Shown one piece after another: positions 53,818 to 62,831 of a stretch of DNA of 64,000 nt. The stretch lies in the NCBI GenBank assembly GCA_965216205.1, contig OZ244139.1:5766001-5830000 (forward strand). The letters are read 5' to 3'. The stretch's first letter is position 1; each line of letters starts with the position of its first letter. Source of the stretch: CADEDH01 sp965216205 (GTDB lineage: Bacteria > Actinomycetota > Acidimicrobiia > Acidimicrobiales > SZUA-35). A program made the translations under genes and the position numbers. The notes under the pieces were generated by a model. The model made no database searches. It was not told the origin of the DNA and was given only the letters and a program-made list of their open reading frames with translations.

Positions 53818-55016
53818 TCAGATCGCCAGGTCCTTGGTGTTGTAGTCGCGGATCACGCGCTCGTAGGTGTCGTCGTCGTACCGGAAGTCGTCTTCGAGAC
53901 CGGCGAACGGTTCATACCGGAACGGGGTCTCGTCGGGGAAGTGCTGCCGGCGGGCGTCAATCGCCACCGCGATCACCGCCGATCGCTCGAAGATCCGTTG
54001 CTCGTCGTAGGTGGGGCCGGACTCTCCAGTCGAGATCGTCGCCCTTCAACGTCAGCTTGCCGGCCACACCCGAGCACCGACCGGCGCCGGTGGAACCCGA
54101 ACGTCATCGACACCCGAGGATCAGCCGACGCATTCGCATACGAACCGTGCAGGCACTGCCGGTTCACCACCGTCACATCACCCGGCTCGCACAGGAGCGG
54201 CACCGCGTCGGGCAGCGTGTCACGCCCACCGTTGGCCGCCACCTTCGCCTCGATGTCGACCCGCCCGGTCTTGTGGGTTCCGGGCACCACCCACAGCGCA
54301 TTGGCCGGGGTGGTGCGGTACAGCTGGACCTGGAAGTTGAACCCGTGGATCCCCTCGTCCCACTCCGGCGAGTCCCAGTGGGTCACCCCGTCCTGATGCC
54401 ACGCCACCGAACCGCCGAGTCCCGACTGCTTGACGAACATGGCGTCGTTGTAGGGCACGAAGTCGTCACCGTTGATCCCCGCTGCGATCGCCAACAGGTC
54501 GGGGTGACCGTAGAGCCGAAGCCCCGACGGCATCGACTGGCACATCCCGAAGATCAGGTACGGCACCTCGACCGGGGCGTCGGTGTCGGGTGTCGGCTCG
54601 GTCATCTTCGACGGGTGCCGACCCGCCAGCGCCTTCGTGCCACCCCACGGATCCGACAGCGGTTTCACCAACAGATACGGCTCCACCGCACAGTCGCGCC
54701 CGTAGGCCGGTCGACCCTTGGCGTCATGGGTGGCGCCCTTGTGGGTCGGGGCTCGCTCGATGATGTCGGTGGCGTCGGCCCGCAGCTCGTCGATCTCCTC
54801 GGCGCTGACCGCACCCTCGAACACGTAGAACCCGTGCTCCCAGTAGGCGGCGAGGATGTCGGGGTGGAGCCGCCCATCGTCGCCGTAGCGCATCGGTCCC
54901 CGGTTCGGCATCGCCCGAGCCCGGGCCTCGGCATCCTGCAGGTACTCGGCCATCGACGCCGAGTACGCCTCCCGGCTCAAGCTCTGTTCGTCGACGGTCT
55001 GGTTTGCGGTTGCCAT
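53818..55016 (-). pseudogene. PhyH-family dioxygenase with two single-base frameshifts
   Basis: From ATG 55016 the frame encodes SVAWHQDGVTHWD (His and Asp iron ligands), ALWVVPGTHKTGR and NRQCLHGSYAN (distal His). Sense then shifts twice: at a GGG near 54062 the next frame gives SGVAGKLTLKGDDLDWRVRP, and at a CCCC near 54018 the third gives TYDEQRIFERSAVIAVAIDA and ends ERVIRDYNTKDLAI at 53818. Removing one G and one C restores about 399 codons. Either decay or assembly error. The family hydroxylates small molecules with 2-oxoglutarate. Confidence 0.85.
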
Positions 55017-55321
55017 GGCACAGCCCCCTCGATCGGCACGCACCCCGTGCCTTCGACCCCAACGCTACTTGCGACGGTTGCCCCGCTTCGAGCCCGCTCG
55101 CCGACACCGGGCTGCCACCGCTGAGACGAGGGAGCGTTCGCTATGTGCGTCGCAGTACACGAACGACTCGCCGAAGTCTGGGTCCAGCTCCGTCGCAACG
55201 AGATGAGGGTCGGGCTTCCGGGCACCGAACGGGCGGGTGACCGGTACGCGGTGGTGAAGGTCGGGTGCCATGATGGGCCGGTGCAAAAACCCGACGACCA
55301 CGCGGCGGGCAGCCACACGCC
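55017..55321. other. 305-base divergent intergenic region
   Basis: This region separates the PhyH gene from the phosphotransferase gene and must hold both promoters. Short open frames exist on both strands but none shows protein-like composition or a ribosome site. No hairpin or repeat stands out. Confidence 0.45.
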
Positions 55322-56359
55322 ATGACGAACACCGATCCCGTCGACCTGATCGACACCGCAGGAGCCGACCAGCAACAGCGCCAGCTCCAGGCGTTCCTCG
55401 TCGACGAGCTCGGACCTGACGCCGACGTGCAAGTCAACCAGCTCACCCGGGTGACCACCGGTCGCTCCCGGGAGAACTGGCTGTTCGAAGCCGAGTGGAC
55501 CGACCCGGAAGGAGACCGGATCAGCGAGGAGCTGATCATCCGGCGGGACCCCGAGGGCGGCCTGCTCGAGACCGAGCGCAGCGTGGAGTTCGCCGTGCTG
55601 CAAGCCCTCGAAACCACACCCGTCCCCGCTCCCCGAGTGCGGTGGCTCGACCCCGACGGCTCCCGCCTCGGCCGACCCTCGCTCGTCATGGTCCGAGAGC
55701 CCGGCGAGTGCGACTACTACCTCCTCGGCGACGACCACCGCCCCATCGACGGCCGCCGCGACCTTGCCCGTCGGCTCTGCGAGCTCCTGGCCGAGGTTCA
55801 CCGCGTCGACTGGCGAACCGTCGGCCTCGACCAGACCCTCGACGACCCCGGACCCGACGCTGCCGCCGCTGCCGTCGACCACTGGGAGGCCATCCTCCGC
55901 CGTGACCAGCTCGAGCCCTACCCCGAACTCGAACTGGCCGCCCGGTGGCTGCGAGCCAACGCCCCCCGGTCGCCGGGCACCGTTCTTGTCCACGGCGACT
56001 TCAAGGTCGGCAACGTCCTCCTCGACCCCGACGACCAGATCATCGCCCTCCTCGACTGGGAGCTCGCCCACCTCGGCGACCCCCACGAAGACCTCGGCTG
56101 GGTCACCCAACCCCTCCGCACCCGCGAGCACTACGTGCCCGGGGCGTGGGAACGCGCTGAGCTCCTCGGCCACTACGAGTCGGTCACCGGGGTCCCCGTC
56201 GACCGCCACGCTGTGCACTGGTGGAACGCCATGTCGTGCTACAAGACCGCCGTGATGCAAGCCAGCGGACTCCGGTCGTTCACCGAAGGCCGATCCGCCG
56301 AGCTGTACCTCCCCACCGCCGCCGTGCTCGGCACCCTCCTCGACCTGGTCGCCGGCTGA
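55322..56359 (+). CDS. Aminoglycoside phosphotransferase-like kinase (ACAD10/11 type)
   Basis: A 345-residue APH-fold protein. VLVHGDFKVGNVLL is the Brenner motif with catalytic Asp, ALLDWELAHLGDPHEDLGW carries the metal-binding DW and LGDP motifs. LVTVREP-like strands (SLVMVREPGECDYYLLG) fit the nucleotide lobe. The group is typical near acyl-CoA dehydrogenases, where it phosphorylates hydroxyacyl-CoA, rather than aminoglycosides. Its TGA and the next ATG share one base (TGATG). Confidence 0.88.
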   Translation: MTNTDPVDLIDTAGADQQQRQLQAFLVDELGPDADVQVNQLTRVTTGRSRENWLFEAEWTDPEGDRISEELIIRRDPEGGLLETERSVEFAVLQALETTPVPAPRVRWLDPDGSRLGRPSLVMVREPGECDYYLLGDDHRPIDGRRDLARRLCELLAEVHRVDWRTVGLDQTLDDPGPDAAAAAVDHWEAILRRDQLEPYPELELAARWLRANAPRSPGTVLVHGDFKVGNVLLDPDDQIIALLDWELAHLGDPHEDLGWVTQPLRTREHYVPGAWERAELLGHYESVTGVPVDRHAVHWWNAMSCYKTAVMQASGLRSFTEGRSAELYLPTAAVLGTLLDLVAG

Positions 56360-56804
56360 TGCACCCCACCCCCGACGAGCAACTCCGTGCCGCCCACCGA
56401 CTCATCGAACAGGTGACCGCGGACCCGGCCCTCAGCGCCGAGTCGAAGGAACTCCTCGACGACGCCAGCCGACTCCTCCGCCGACTCGAACGCTCCTGGC
56501 CCCACCGCCTCCCGTTCCTCGCTGCCGACAACCGACTCGCCGCCGACCTCCTCACGGCGCTCACCCCGCTCCTCCCCGACCTCGCCCCCGATATCGAAGC
56601 CGCCACCGCCGAGCTTCCCGTCGACGACGAACCGCCGCCCACGACACCAACAAGCGACTCCAAGACCTCCTCGGCCGAGCCGTCCACGCCCTCCCCGACA
56701 GCCCCGACGGCGACGCCGCCCGCCATCGCATCGCCGAGCATTTACGCGCCCGCCTCGCCGCCGACCCCTCCCTCAACCGCACCCCCACCGACCGCCGGCC
56801 GTAG
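56359..56804 (+). pseudogene. Small partner gene of the APH-like kinase, one-base frameshift
   Basis: From ATG 56359 the frame gives PDEQLRAAHRLIEQV and LLDDASRLLRRLERSW. Near a CCC run at 56637 the protein-like reading moves to the next frame: HDTNKRLQDLLGRAVHALPD and HRIAEHLRARLAADPSL, stopping at TAG 56804. One missing C explains it. In the uncorrected frame it continues as low-complexity Pro/Thr sequence to 56928. The intact product, about 148 residues, would resemble small helical proteins (DUF6285-like) that follow such kinases. Confidence 0.7.
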
Positions 56805-56820
56805 GCCCGGTCCTGCCGCT

Positions 56821-56860
56821 CGCGGGGGTAACCGGTCGATGGTGATCGGTTACGCCCGCG
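56821..56860. terminator. 16-bp stem hairpin between convergent genes
   Basis: CGCGGGGGTAACCGGT pairs with ATCGGTTACGCCCGCG (one mismatch and one G-T pair) around an 8-base loop CGATGGTG. It lies just after the kinase operon and can act in either direction for the convergent enoyl-CoA hydratase gene. Confidence 0.65.
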
Positions 56861-57026
56861 TTCGGCTCCTTGCCGGCCGCTCCTCGGCCACGGGTGCCGT
56901 GTTCGCGGGCGACTGCGGTCGGTGGTGACGGATCTCGTCTGCGTTCGGTCGTTGCTGAGGTGTGGGGCCGGCGACTGCTGCTGGCCGTCGCTCCGACCAT
57001 GCGACCTGGCGGCCAGTCCGAACCGG

Positions 57027-57785
57027 CTACTCGTACCGGGGCTCTCGGCGCTCACGGAAGGCGGCGATGCCTTCGGTGAAGTCGGGGCTGGCTCGGACCG
57101 CGTCGCCAAGCGTCTGCTCCAGCGCCTCGCGTTCCAGGGCCCGCTCGGCCAACCCGCCCGACACGAACCGCTTCACCGCCTGGACCGCCTGGGGGCTGTT
57201 CGAGGCGATCAGCTCCGCCGTCTCGATGGCCCGGCCCATGAGGTCGTCGGCGGGAACGATCTCGTTGACCAGCCCGATGCGCACCGCTTCGTCGGCGCCG
57301 ATCGCCTCCGCGGTCACGAGCAGCTTCATCGCATGGACGTAGCCGAGCTGGAGGACGAGCTTGGAGGCGGCCCCGCCGAACGGATAGATCGCCCACTTCA
57401 CCTCCGGCAGCCCGAAGCGGGCGTGGGGTGCGGCGTAGCGGACGTCGGCCGCCAACAGCAGCTCGATCCCCCCGCCGAGGCACGCCCCGTTGACCGCGGC
57501 CACGATCGGCTTGCTGAACGTCTCGGTCTTCAACAGCGCCCGGTTGATCATCGCCGCGGTGTCCTCGCTCGCTGAGAGGTCACCCGACACGTCGGCCCCG
57601 GCGGTGAACGCCCGGTCGCCGGCACCGGTCACCACGATCGCCCGGCAGCTCGCATCAGCGTCGAGGCGTTGCCACACGTCGGCCAGCTCGGCGAGCATCG
57701 ACCGGGACATCGCGTTCGCCTTCGATGGGTTGTCGATGGTGACCACCACGACGTGGGACCCGTGAACGGTGATGTCGATCGACAT
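57027..57785 (-). CDS. Enoyl-CoA hydratase/isomerase family protein
   Basis: A 252-residue crotonase-fold protein starting at ATG 57785 (MSIDITVHGSHVVVVTIDNP). Oxyanion-hole segments AFTAGADVSG and NGACLGGGIELLLAADVRYA are present, and RFGLPEVKWAIYPFGGA has the family Glu. It would hydrate or isomerise an enoyl-CoA in fatty-acid or related breakdown, fitting the ACAD10-type kinase across the terminator. Confidence 0.9.
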   Translation of the reverse strand: MSIDITVHGSHVVVVTIDNPSKANAMSRSMLAELADVWQRLDADASCRAIVVTGAGDRAFTAGADVSGDLSASEDTAAMINRALLKTETFSKPIVAAVNGACLGGGIELLLAADVRYAAPHARFGLPEVKWAIYPFGGAASKLVLQLGYVHAMKLLVTAEAIGADEAVRIGLVNEIVPADDLMGRAIETAELIASNSPQAVQAVKRFVSGGLAERALEREALEQTLGDAVRASPDFTEGIAAFRERREPRYE

Positions 57786-57866
57786 TGCAGCATCCTGTCC
57801 GGCATCCCGCCGCGACGGCAACCGGACGGCGAACCCCGGCTCACGCCGGCAGCCGGGAGCCGACGG

Positions 57867-58397
57867 TCAGGGTCGGTGGAGCAGTGGTCCGAGCTGTTCG
57901 AGCACATCGTCGACGACGTCGGCCGGAGGCGGCGAGGCGTCGACCGTCAGATCGGCCACCGCAGCGAAGAGCGGCTCGCGGCGTTGAGCGAGATCGGTCA
58001 GCTCGTCGAGATCGATCGGGCGGCGATGGTCGCCCGTGGCGGCCCGGCGCACGATCTCCTCCACCGGCGCCGTCAACACCACCACGACCGCACGCTCGAC
58101 GAGAGCCCGGCGGCACCACACATCATCGACGACCGAAGCCGCCGCCGACACCACCAACGGCTCAGCATCGGCCAACGCGCCGAGCAGGACCGCAGCCTCC
58201 AGCCGATGGAGCGCCGCCACCCCCTGATCGGCGGCCAGCTCGGCCCCGGTCCGGGCGACCAACCGCTGCAGATCCTCGTCGGAGTCCCGGTGAGCACGAC
58301 CGAGGACGGCCGCCACGGCGTCGGCCACCGTCGACTTGCCCACCCCCATCAGGCCGGTCACCACCACGTGGATCCGTCTCGCCGCTGGCTCCATCAC
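57867..58397 (-). CDS. Shikimate kinase-like P-loop kinase
   Basis: A 176-residue kinase with VVTGLMGVGKSTVADAVAA (Walker A), RDSDEDLQRL (the DxD of shikimate/gluconate kinases) and LEAAVLLGAL. The C-terminal lid is short (VRRAATGDHRRP). No other aromatic-pathway gene is near, so a paralogue with another small-molecule substrate is more likely than housekeeping aroK. Start ATG 58397; 58394 is equivalent. Confidence 0.7.
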   Translation of the reverse strand: MMEPAARRIHVVVTGLMGVGKSTVADAVAAVLGRAHRDSDEDLQRLVARTGAELAADQGVAALHRLEAAVLLGALADAEPLVVSAAASVVDDVWCRRALVERAVVVVLTAPVEEIVRRAATGDHRRPIDLDELTDLAQRREPLFAAVADLTVDASPPPADVVDDVLEQLGPLLHRP

Positions 58398-58449
58398 CGG
58401 TCACCCATCCCGTCTTCGCCGACTGTCGCCGACCGACGCCGACGCTCGC

Positions 58450-58950
58450 CTATCGGTCGACCTGGCCGGTCACATCGCCGAGATGATGCACCACCTCATG
58501 GTGGGTGTGGGTCGCCAGCCAGCGGATCGAGCGCTCGGCCGGCTCGGGGTAGTTGTAGATCATCGACCGGTCCCAGTCGTTGGGACCGAGCCGGGCCAGT
58601 GCGTTGGCCAGCAGCTTGCCCGCCTGGGCGAGCTGGACGGCCACGTCGGCCGGATCCTGCGTGCCGTAGCCGTCGTGCTCGGCCCGCTCATCGCGTCCCA
58701 TGGGCACCACGGTCGGCGTGCTCGCCCGGCGGGCCAGGAGCACCCGCTCCCGTTGCACGAGAAGCACGTCGCGCAGGTGACAGGCGTATTCGAGCGGCGA
58801 CCAGGTACCCGGCTCGCGCCGCCGGGCGGGGTCCGATGCAACAGCCAGGAGATCGGCGAGCTTCGCTGCGCCCTCGGCGATCGCCGCGTCAGCCCGCTCC
58901 GCCACAGCCAGGTCGTAGACGAAGCCGCAGTCGGCACACCCGGCATCCAT
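58450..58950 (-). CDS. DinB-superfamily-like protein
   Basis: A 166-residue four-helix-bundle protein. The N-terminal CADCGFVYDL is typical of an actinobacterial DinB-like group, followed by WSPLEYACHLRDVLLVQRER and HHEVVHHLGDV, which hold the metal-binding His triad. ATG 58950 is chosen because homology begins at MDAGCADCGF. The related mycothiol-dependent enzymes transfer thiols; the role here is unknown. Confidence 0.8.
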   Translation of the reverse strand: MDAGCADCGFVYDLAVAERADAAIAEGAAKLADLLAVASDPARRREPGTWSPLEYACHLRDVLLVQRERVLLARRASTPTVVPMGRDERAEHDGYGTQDPADVAVQLAQAGKLLANALARLGPNDWDRSMIYNYPEPAERSIRWLATHTHHEVVHHLGDVTGQVDR

Positions 58951-59151
58951 TGGATCGACCGTAGCGGCACTGGTCGGCGGAGGCGGTCGCGGAGCCAGCG
59001 CAGGGCCGGCATCGGTGGCGCCCGCTACCGGCTGAAAGCACCCGAACCCCGGGTGCGTCAGAGCTGGCCCATGGCAGCGAGTCCGCATCTTCGGTCGGTC
59101 GATGGCTGATTCATCGGCCACCGAGTAGACGAAGATGCAGGATGCGGCGCG

Positions 59152-60003
59152 CTACGGGTCCTCCGCTGGCAGGAGTGCGTCGTAGGCGGGGCGGATGAGG
59201 TCGATCACAGGATCGCCCCGCACCTCGAGATCGGTCGATCCCAGGCGATCGAGCACCGACGCCGACGCGCCATCACCTCCTGGCCCACCGGTGGTCGCCC
59301 GGCCGCCGGTGGGGGCGGGTCCCGAGGCGAGCGTCTCGGCCGGGAGCTCGCCGGGGCCGAACGGCCACCACGGGGCGACGACGTCGGCGTCTGGGGAAAC
59401 AGTGCGGAGCAGGTCGACGATCTCCTCGCGGCTCCGGCCACGCCACTGGAGCAACAGCCAGGGGTCGCGGTCGAGCTGGTCGGCGAACACGTACAACACC
59501 GCCGCCAGGTGCTTGCAGGGACTCGCGGCGTCGGGGCAGGTGCACGATGCCCGGAGGTCGCCCCACCGGTCGGGCAGCAGGGCGACCCCGGCGGCGTCGA
59601 ACACGTCGAGCAATTCGTCGGGGACCTCGTCGGCCAGCAACGCCGCCACCAGCCCCGCCCTGGCCGACAGCTCGGTCTCGATCGCCGCCCACTGTACGTC
59701 GGTCACCTCGGCCAAGCGGAGCGACACGAGATACGGCGTCTGTCTGGAGCCCTGCACCTGGGCGGCGATGAGGCCGGCGTCGACCTGCAACGTCATCACC
59801 TGCCCCTGGCGGGCGTAGCGACGGCCCCGCTGCATCCGCCCGCCGAGACCGAACGACTCCAGCACATCGGCGAACCGCTTCGACCACCACTGCTCGGCCA
59901 TCGGGCCCCGCTGCCTGGTGGTGGCCAGCCCGTGCTCCACCGGCAACGGCTTCGATTCCGGGAATCGCTGCCAGTGGTCGCTCCAGTACTTCGGCTGACT
60001 CAC
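59152..60003 (-). CDS. SWIM zinc-finger protein
   Basis: A 283-residue protein with GTG start at 60003, overlapping the SNF2 stop (GTGA). The SWIM motif CTCPDAASPCKHLAAVLYVF (CxC-xn-CxH) is near residue 160. N-terminal segments (WWSKRFADVLESFGLGGRM, GRRYARQGQV) are typical of SWIM proteins paired with SNF2 ATPases in actinobacteria. It probably binds DNA or protein for the SNF2 partner. Confidence 0.88.
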   Translation of the reverse strand: MSQPKYWSDHWQRFPESKPLPVEHGLATTRQRGPMAEQWWSKRFADVLESFGLGGRMQRGRRYARQGQVMTLQVDAGLIAAQVQGSRQTPYLVSLRLAEVTDVQWAAIETELSARAGLVAALLADEVPDELLDVFDAAGVALLPDRWGDLRASCTCPDAASPCKHLAAVLYVFADQLDRDPWLLLQWRGRSREEIVDLLRTVSPDADVVAPWWPFGPGELPAETLASGPAPTGGRATTGGPGGDGASASVLDRLGSTDLEVRGDPVIDLIRPAYDALLPAEDP

Positions 60004-62711
60004 GAGCCCCTCCCGCCACCGCCCGCCTCGACCAGCCGCAGGGCGTCGGCCAGCTCGGCGGTGCTCAGCTCGGTGAGGCGCTCCTCACCGCTGCTCACCA
60101 CCCGCTCGGCCAGCTCCCGCTTGCCGGTGATGACCTCGTCGATCCGCTCCTCGATCGACCCCGCCGACACGAGCTTGTGGACCTGCACGGTCCGGTCCTG
60201 GCCGATCCGGTACGCGCGGTCGGTGGCCTGATCCTCCACCGCAGGGTTCCACCACCGGTCGTAGTGGATCACGTGGTTGGCCGCCGTCAGATTCAAACCG
60301 GTGCCGCCGGCCTTGACCGACAACAGCAGCACCCCCGGACCAGCGGAGGACGAGAACGTCTCGACCATCTCGTCACGAGCCGCTCGAGCGACCCCGCCGT
60401 GGAGCCACCAGCACTCGATCCCCAGCCGGGCCTCGAGGTACGGGGTCAGCTGATCGCCCCACGCCGTGAACTGGGTGAACACCAGCGTCTTGTCACCGGC
60501 GGCCACGATCTCGTCGAGCAACTCCTCGGTGCGGCGCAGCTTCCCCGACCGGCCGGCCAGCGTCGAGGAGTCGCCCAGGAAGTGGCTCGGATGGTTGCAC
60601 ACCTGCTTCAGCTTCATGATCCCGGCCAACACCAGGCCCCGCCGCTCCATGCCGTCGGTCTCGTCGGCCCTGGCCAGCAGATCGTCGACCACCGACTGGT
60701 ACAGCGACACCTGCTCCCTGGTCAGCGGGCACGAGTCGACCGTCTCGATCTTGTCCGGCAGATCGGTGATGATCGACCGGTCCGACTTGAGCCGCCGCAG
60801 GATGAACGGCGTGGTCACCCGGGCCAGCCGGTGGGTCGCCCCCTCGTCACCGTCGGCCTCGATCGGGCGGGCGAACCGCTCCCGGAACGACGCCGAGGAA
60901 CCGAGCAGCCCCGGATTGAGGAACTGCATGATCGACCACAGCTCCGCCAACCGGTTCTCCACCGGCGTACCCGTGAGTGCCACCCGCCGATCAGCGACCA
61001 GCGCCCTCGCCGCCCGAGCCCCCTTCGTGCCCGAGTTCTTGATCTGCTGGGCCTCGTCGAGCACCACCCGCCCCCACCGGACCGCCTCCAGCAGCTCCCG
61101 GTCTCGGTGCAGCAACCCGTAGGTGGTGAGGGTCACGTCGAATCCGGCAACCTGCTCGGCGAACTCGTCTACCCCGTCCCGGCACCGGTCCGGCCCGTGG
61201 TGCAGCAGCACCGACAGCTCGGGGGCGAAACGCTCGATCTCCCGCCGCCAGTTGCCGAGCACCGACACCGGGGACACCACCAGCGTCGGCTTCTCCGACC
61301 GGTCGGCCAGCATCGTGCCGATGAGCTGCGCCGTCTTCCCGAGGCCCATGTCGTCGGCCAGACAACCCCCCAGGCCGAGCCGACCGAGGAACGCCAACCA
61401 CCCCACCCCCCGCTGCTGGTAGGGGCGCAACTCGCCGGCGAAGCCAGCGGGATCGGCGACCGGCTCCACCCGATGGGTGACCGCCTCGTCGAGGAGCTGA
61501 CCGATCCAGCCCGTGTCCTCCACGTCGATCACATCGAGAAGCTCGGTCCCGTCGGCGTCGAGGTCGAGGTTCGACAGGCCCAACCCGGCCCGGATCAGGT
61601 CGCCGGCGGTCGCCTGCTCCTCCCGTCCGACCCGGTCGAGCAGCGCCGCCACCTGCCGCGGATCGACTTCCACCCATTGGCCCCGGAACCGCACCAGCAG
61701 CTGCTTGGCCTGCGCCGCCCGCGACAGCTCCTCCAGCTCGGCCCGGGTCAGCTCGTCGTCGCCCAGCGCGGCGGTCCAGGAGAAGCTGACCAGCTCGTCG
61801 AACCCGAAACCGGCGGCGGTCACCGACTGCTCGGTGGCCGAGCGAGACGCCGACTTCGCCTTCAGGCCGAGCCGCGAACCCGCCGTCCACCAGTGCGGCA
61901 GCCACACCGCCACCCCGATGTCGGCCAGGGGGCCGAGGCGAGATCGCACGAACTCGACGACGCCGGCCATGTCGAGCCCGACCCACGACGGCACCGCCTG
62001 CTCGCCCAGCGCCTGCAGCTCGGGAGCCAGCCGCATCGCCCGACCCAACGCCGTCAACGCGTCCTCCAACGCGGCAGGACCGAACACCCCCGAACCGGCG
62101 AACACATCGGCGATCGGGGCCACGATCGCCGTGTCGACCGGGTCCTGCACCAACACCTCGATCGACCACGCGTCGTCGTCCTCGTCGGGCAGTGGCTCGA
62201 CCACCCGGAGGCACACCCGAACCGAGCCGGGGATCGCCGCCCCCGACGCCACCCACGCCTCCACCTCGGCCACCAGCGCCCGGACCCGGTCGGCCGCCAG
62301 CGACGGCGACAGCCACGGGTCGGGCGAGCACAGCGACCGCACCCACGCCTCGGGCACCGTCCGCCGCCCGGGTCGGGGCGGGAGCAGGGCAACGTCGCCC
62401 TCGGCCAGGCGGGCCCGCACGAGCCGGTCGGTGGCCTCGGCCAAGCCCGCCGCGACCCGCTGCTGCTCCTCGACCGAGCCGTCGACCAGCAGGCGCGCCA
62501 CCCGGCCCCGGTCCGAGGCGGCCGGCATCGGCCACCACCACGACCTGGCCCGACCGTCGTCCTCGATCGTCGCCCCCGGCACCACCCGCCCCCCGTCGAC
62601 GAAGTACGCCGCGAGTGCGTCGACGGCCACGGTCATTCCGGCAGCCGTTGCGTTCGTCCCGCCCGATCCGGGCACTCCCGTCGACGGGGCGACGGTCGGC
62701 GCTTCGGTCAT
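60000..62711 (-). CDS. SNF2/HepA-type DEAD-box ATPase
   Basis: The 903-residue protein has an N-terminal SNF2-associated region (about 1-420) and the helicase core: LADDMGLGKTAQLIGTML (Walker A), VVLDEAQQIKN (DEAQ box), LTGTPVENRLAELWSIMQFL, and the second lobe LVFTQFTAWGD, LLSVKAGGTGLNLTAA and DRAYRIGQDRTVQVHKLV. Co-translation with a SWIM protein is a recurrent actinobacterial module of unknown role, perhaps repair or chromatin-like remodelling. ATG 62711 starts MTEAPTVAPSTG. Confidence 0.9.
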   Translation of the reverse strand: MTEAPTVAPSTGVPGSGGTNATAAGMTVAVDALAAYFVDGGRVVPGATIEDDGRARSWWWPMPAASDRGRVARLLVDGSVEEQQRVAAGLAEATDRLVRARLAEGDVALLPPRPGRRTVPEAWVRSLCSPDPWLSPSLAADRVRALVAEVEAWVASGAAIPGSVRVCLRVVEPLPDEDDDAWSIEVLVQDPVDTAIVAPIADVFAGSGVFGPAALEDALTALGRAMRLAPELQALGEQAVPSWVGLDMAGVVEFVRSRLGPLADIGVAVWLPHWWTAGSRLGLKAKSASRSATEQSVTAAGFGFDELVSFSWTAALGDDELTRAELEELSRAAQAKQLLVRFRGQWVEVDPRQVAALLDRVGREEQATAGDLIRAGLGLSNLDLDADGTELLDVIDVEDTGWIGQLLDEAVTHRVEPVADPAGFAGELRPYQQRGVGWLAFLGRLGLGGCLADDMGLGKTAQLIGTMLADRSEKPTLVVSPVSVLGNWRREIERFAPELSVLLHHGPDRCRDGVDEFAEQVAGFDVTLTTYGLLHRDRELLEAVRWGRVVLDEAQQIKNSGTKGARAARALVADRRVALTGTPVENRLAELWSIMQFLNPGLLGSSASFRERFARPIEADGDEGATHRLARVTTPFILRRLKSDRSIITDLPDKIETVDSCPLTREQVSLYQSVVDDLLARADETDGMERRGLVLAGIMKLKQVCNHPSHFLGDSSTLAGRSGKLRRTEELLDEIVAAGDKTLVFTQFTAWGDQLTPYLEARLGIECWWLHGGVARAARDEMVETFSSSAGPGVLLLSVKAGGTGLNLTAANHVIHYDRWWNPAVEDQATDRAYRIGQDRTVQVHKLVSAGSIEERIDEVITGKRELAERVVSSGEERLTELSTAELADALRLVEAGGGGRGS

Positions 62712-62831
62712 GGGTCGAACCTACCGGCACCGTGTGTCGGCGAAACCACGATGTCACGGCAAACACACCGCCCCGCCGACGGAGCGGCCGGAGTCTCAAG
62801 GCACCTCGTCCCCGGCCGATGGGAACGGGCT

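Noticed and set aside
55065..55325. Small genes in the gap before the APH-like kinase
   Set aside because: Short frames on both strands lack ribosome sites and recognisable protein patterns.
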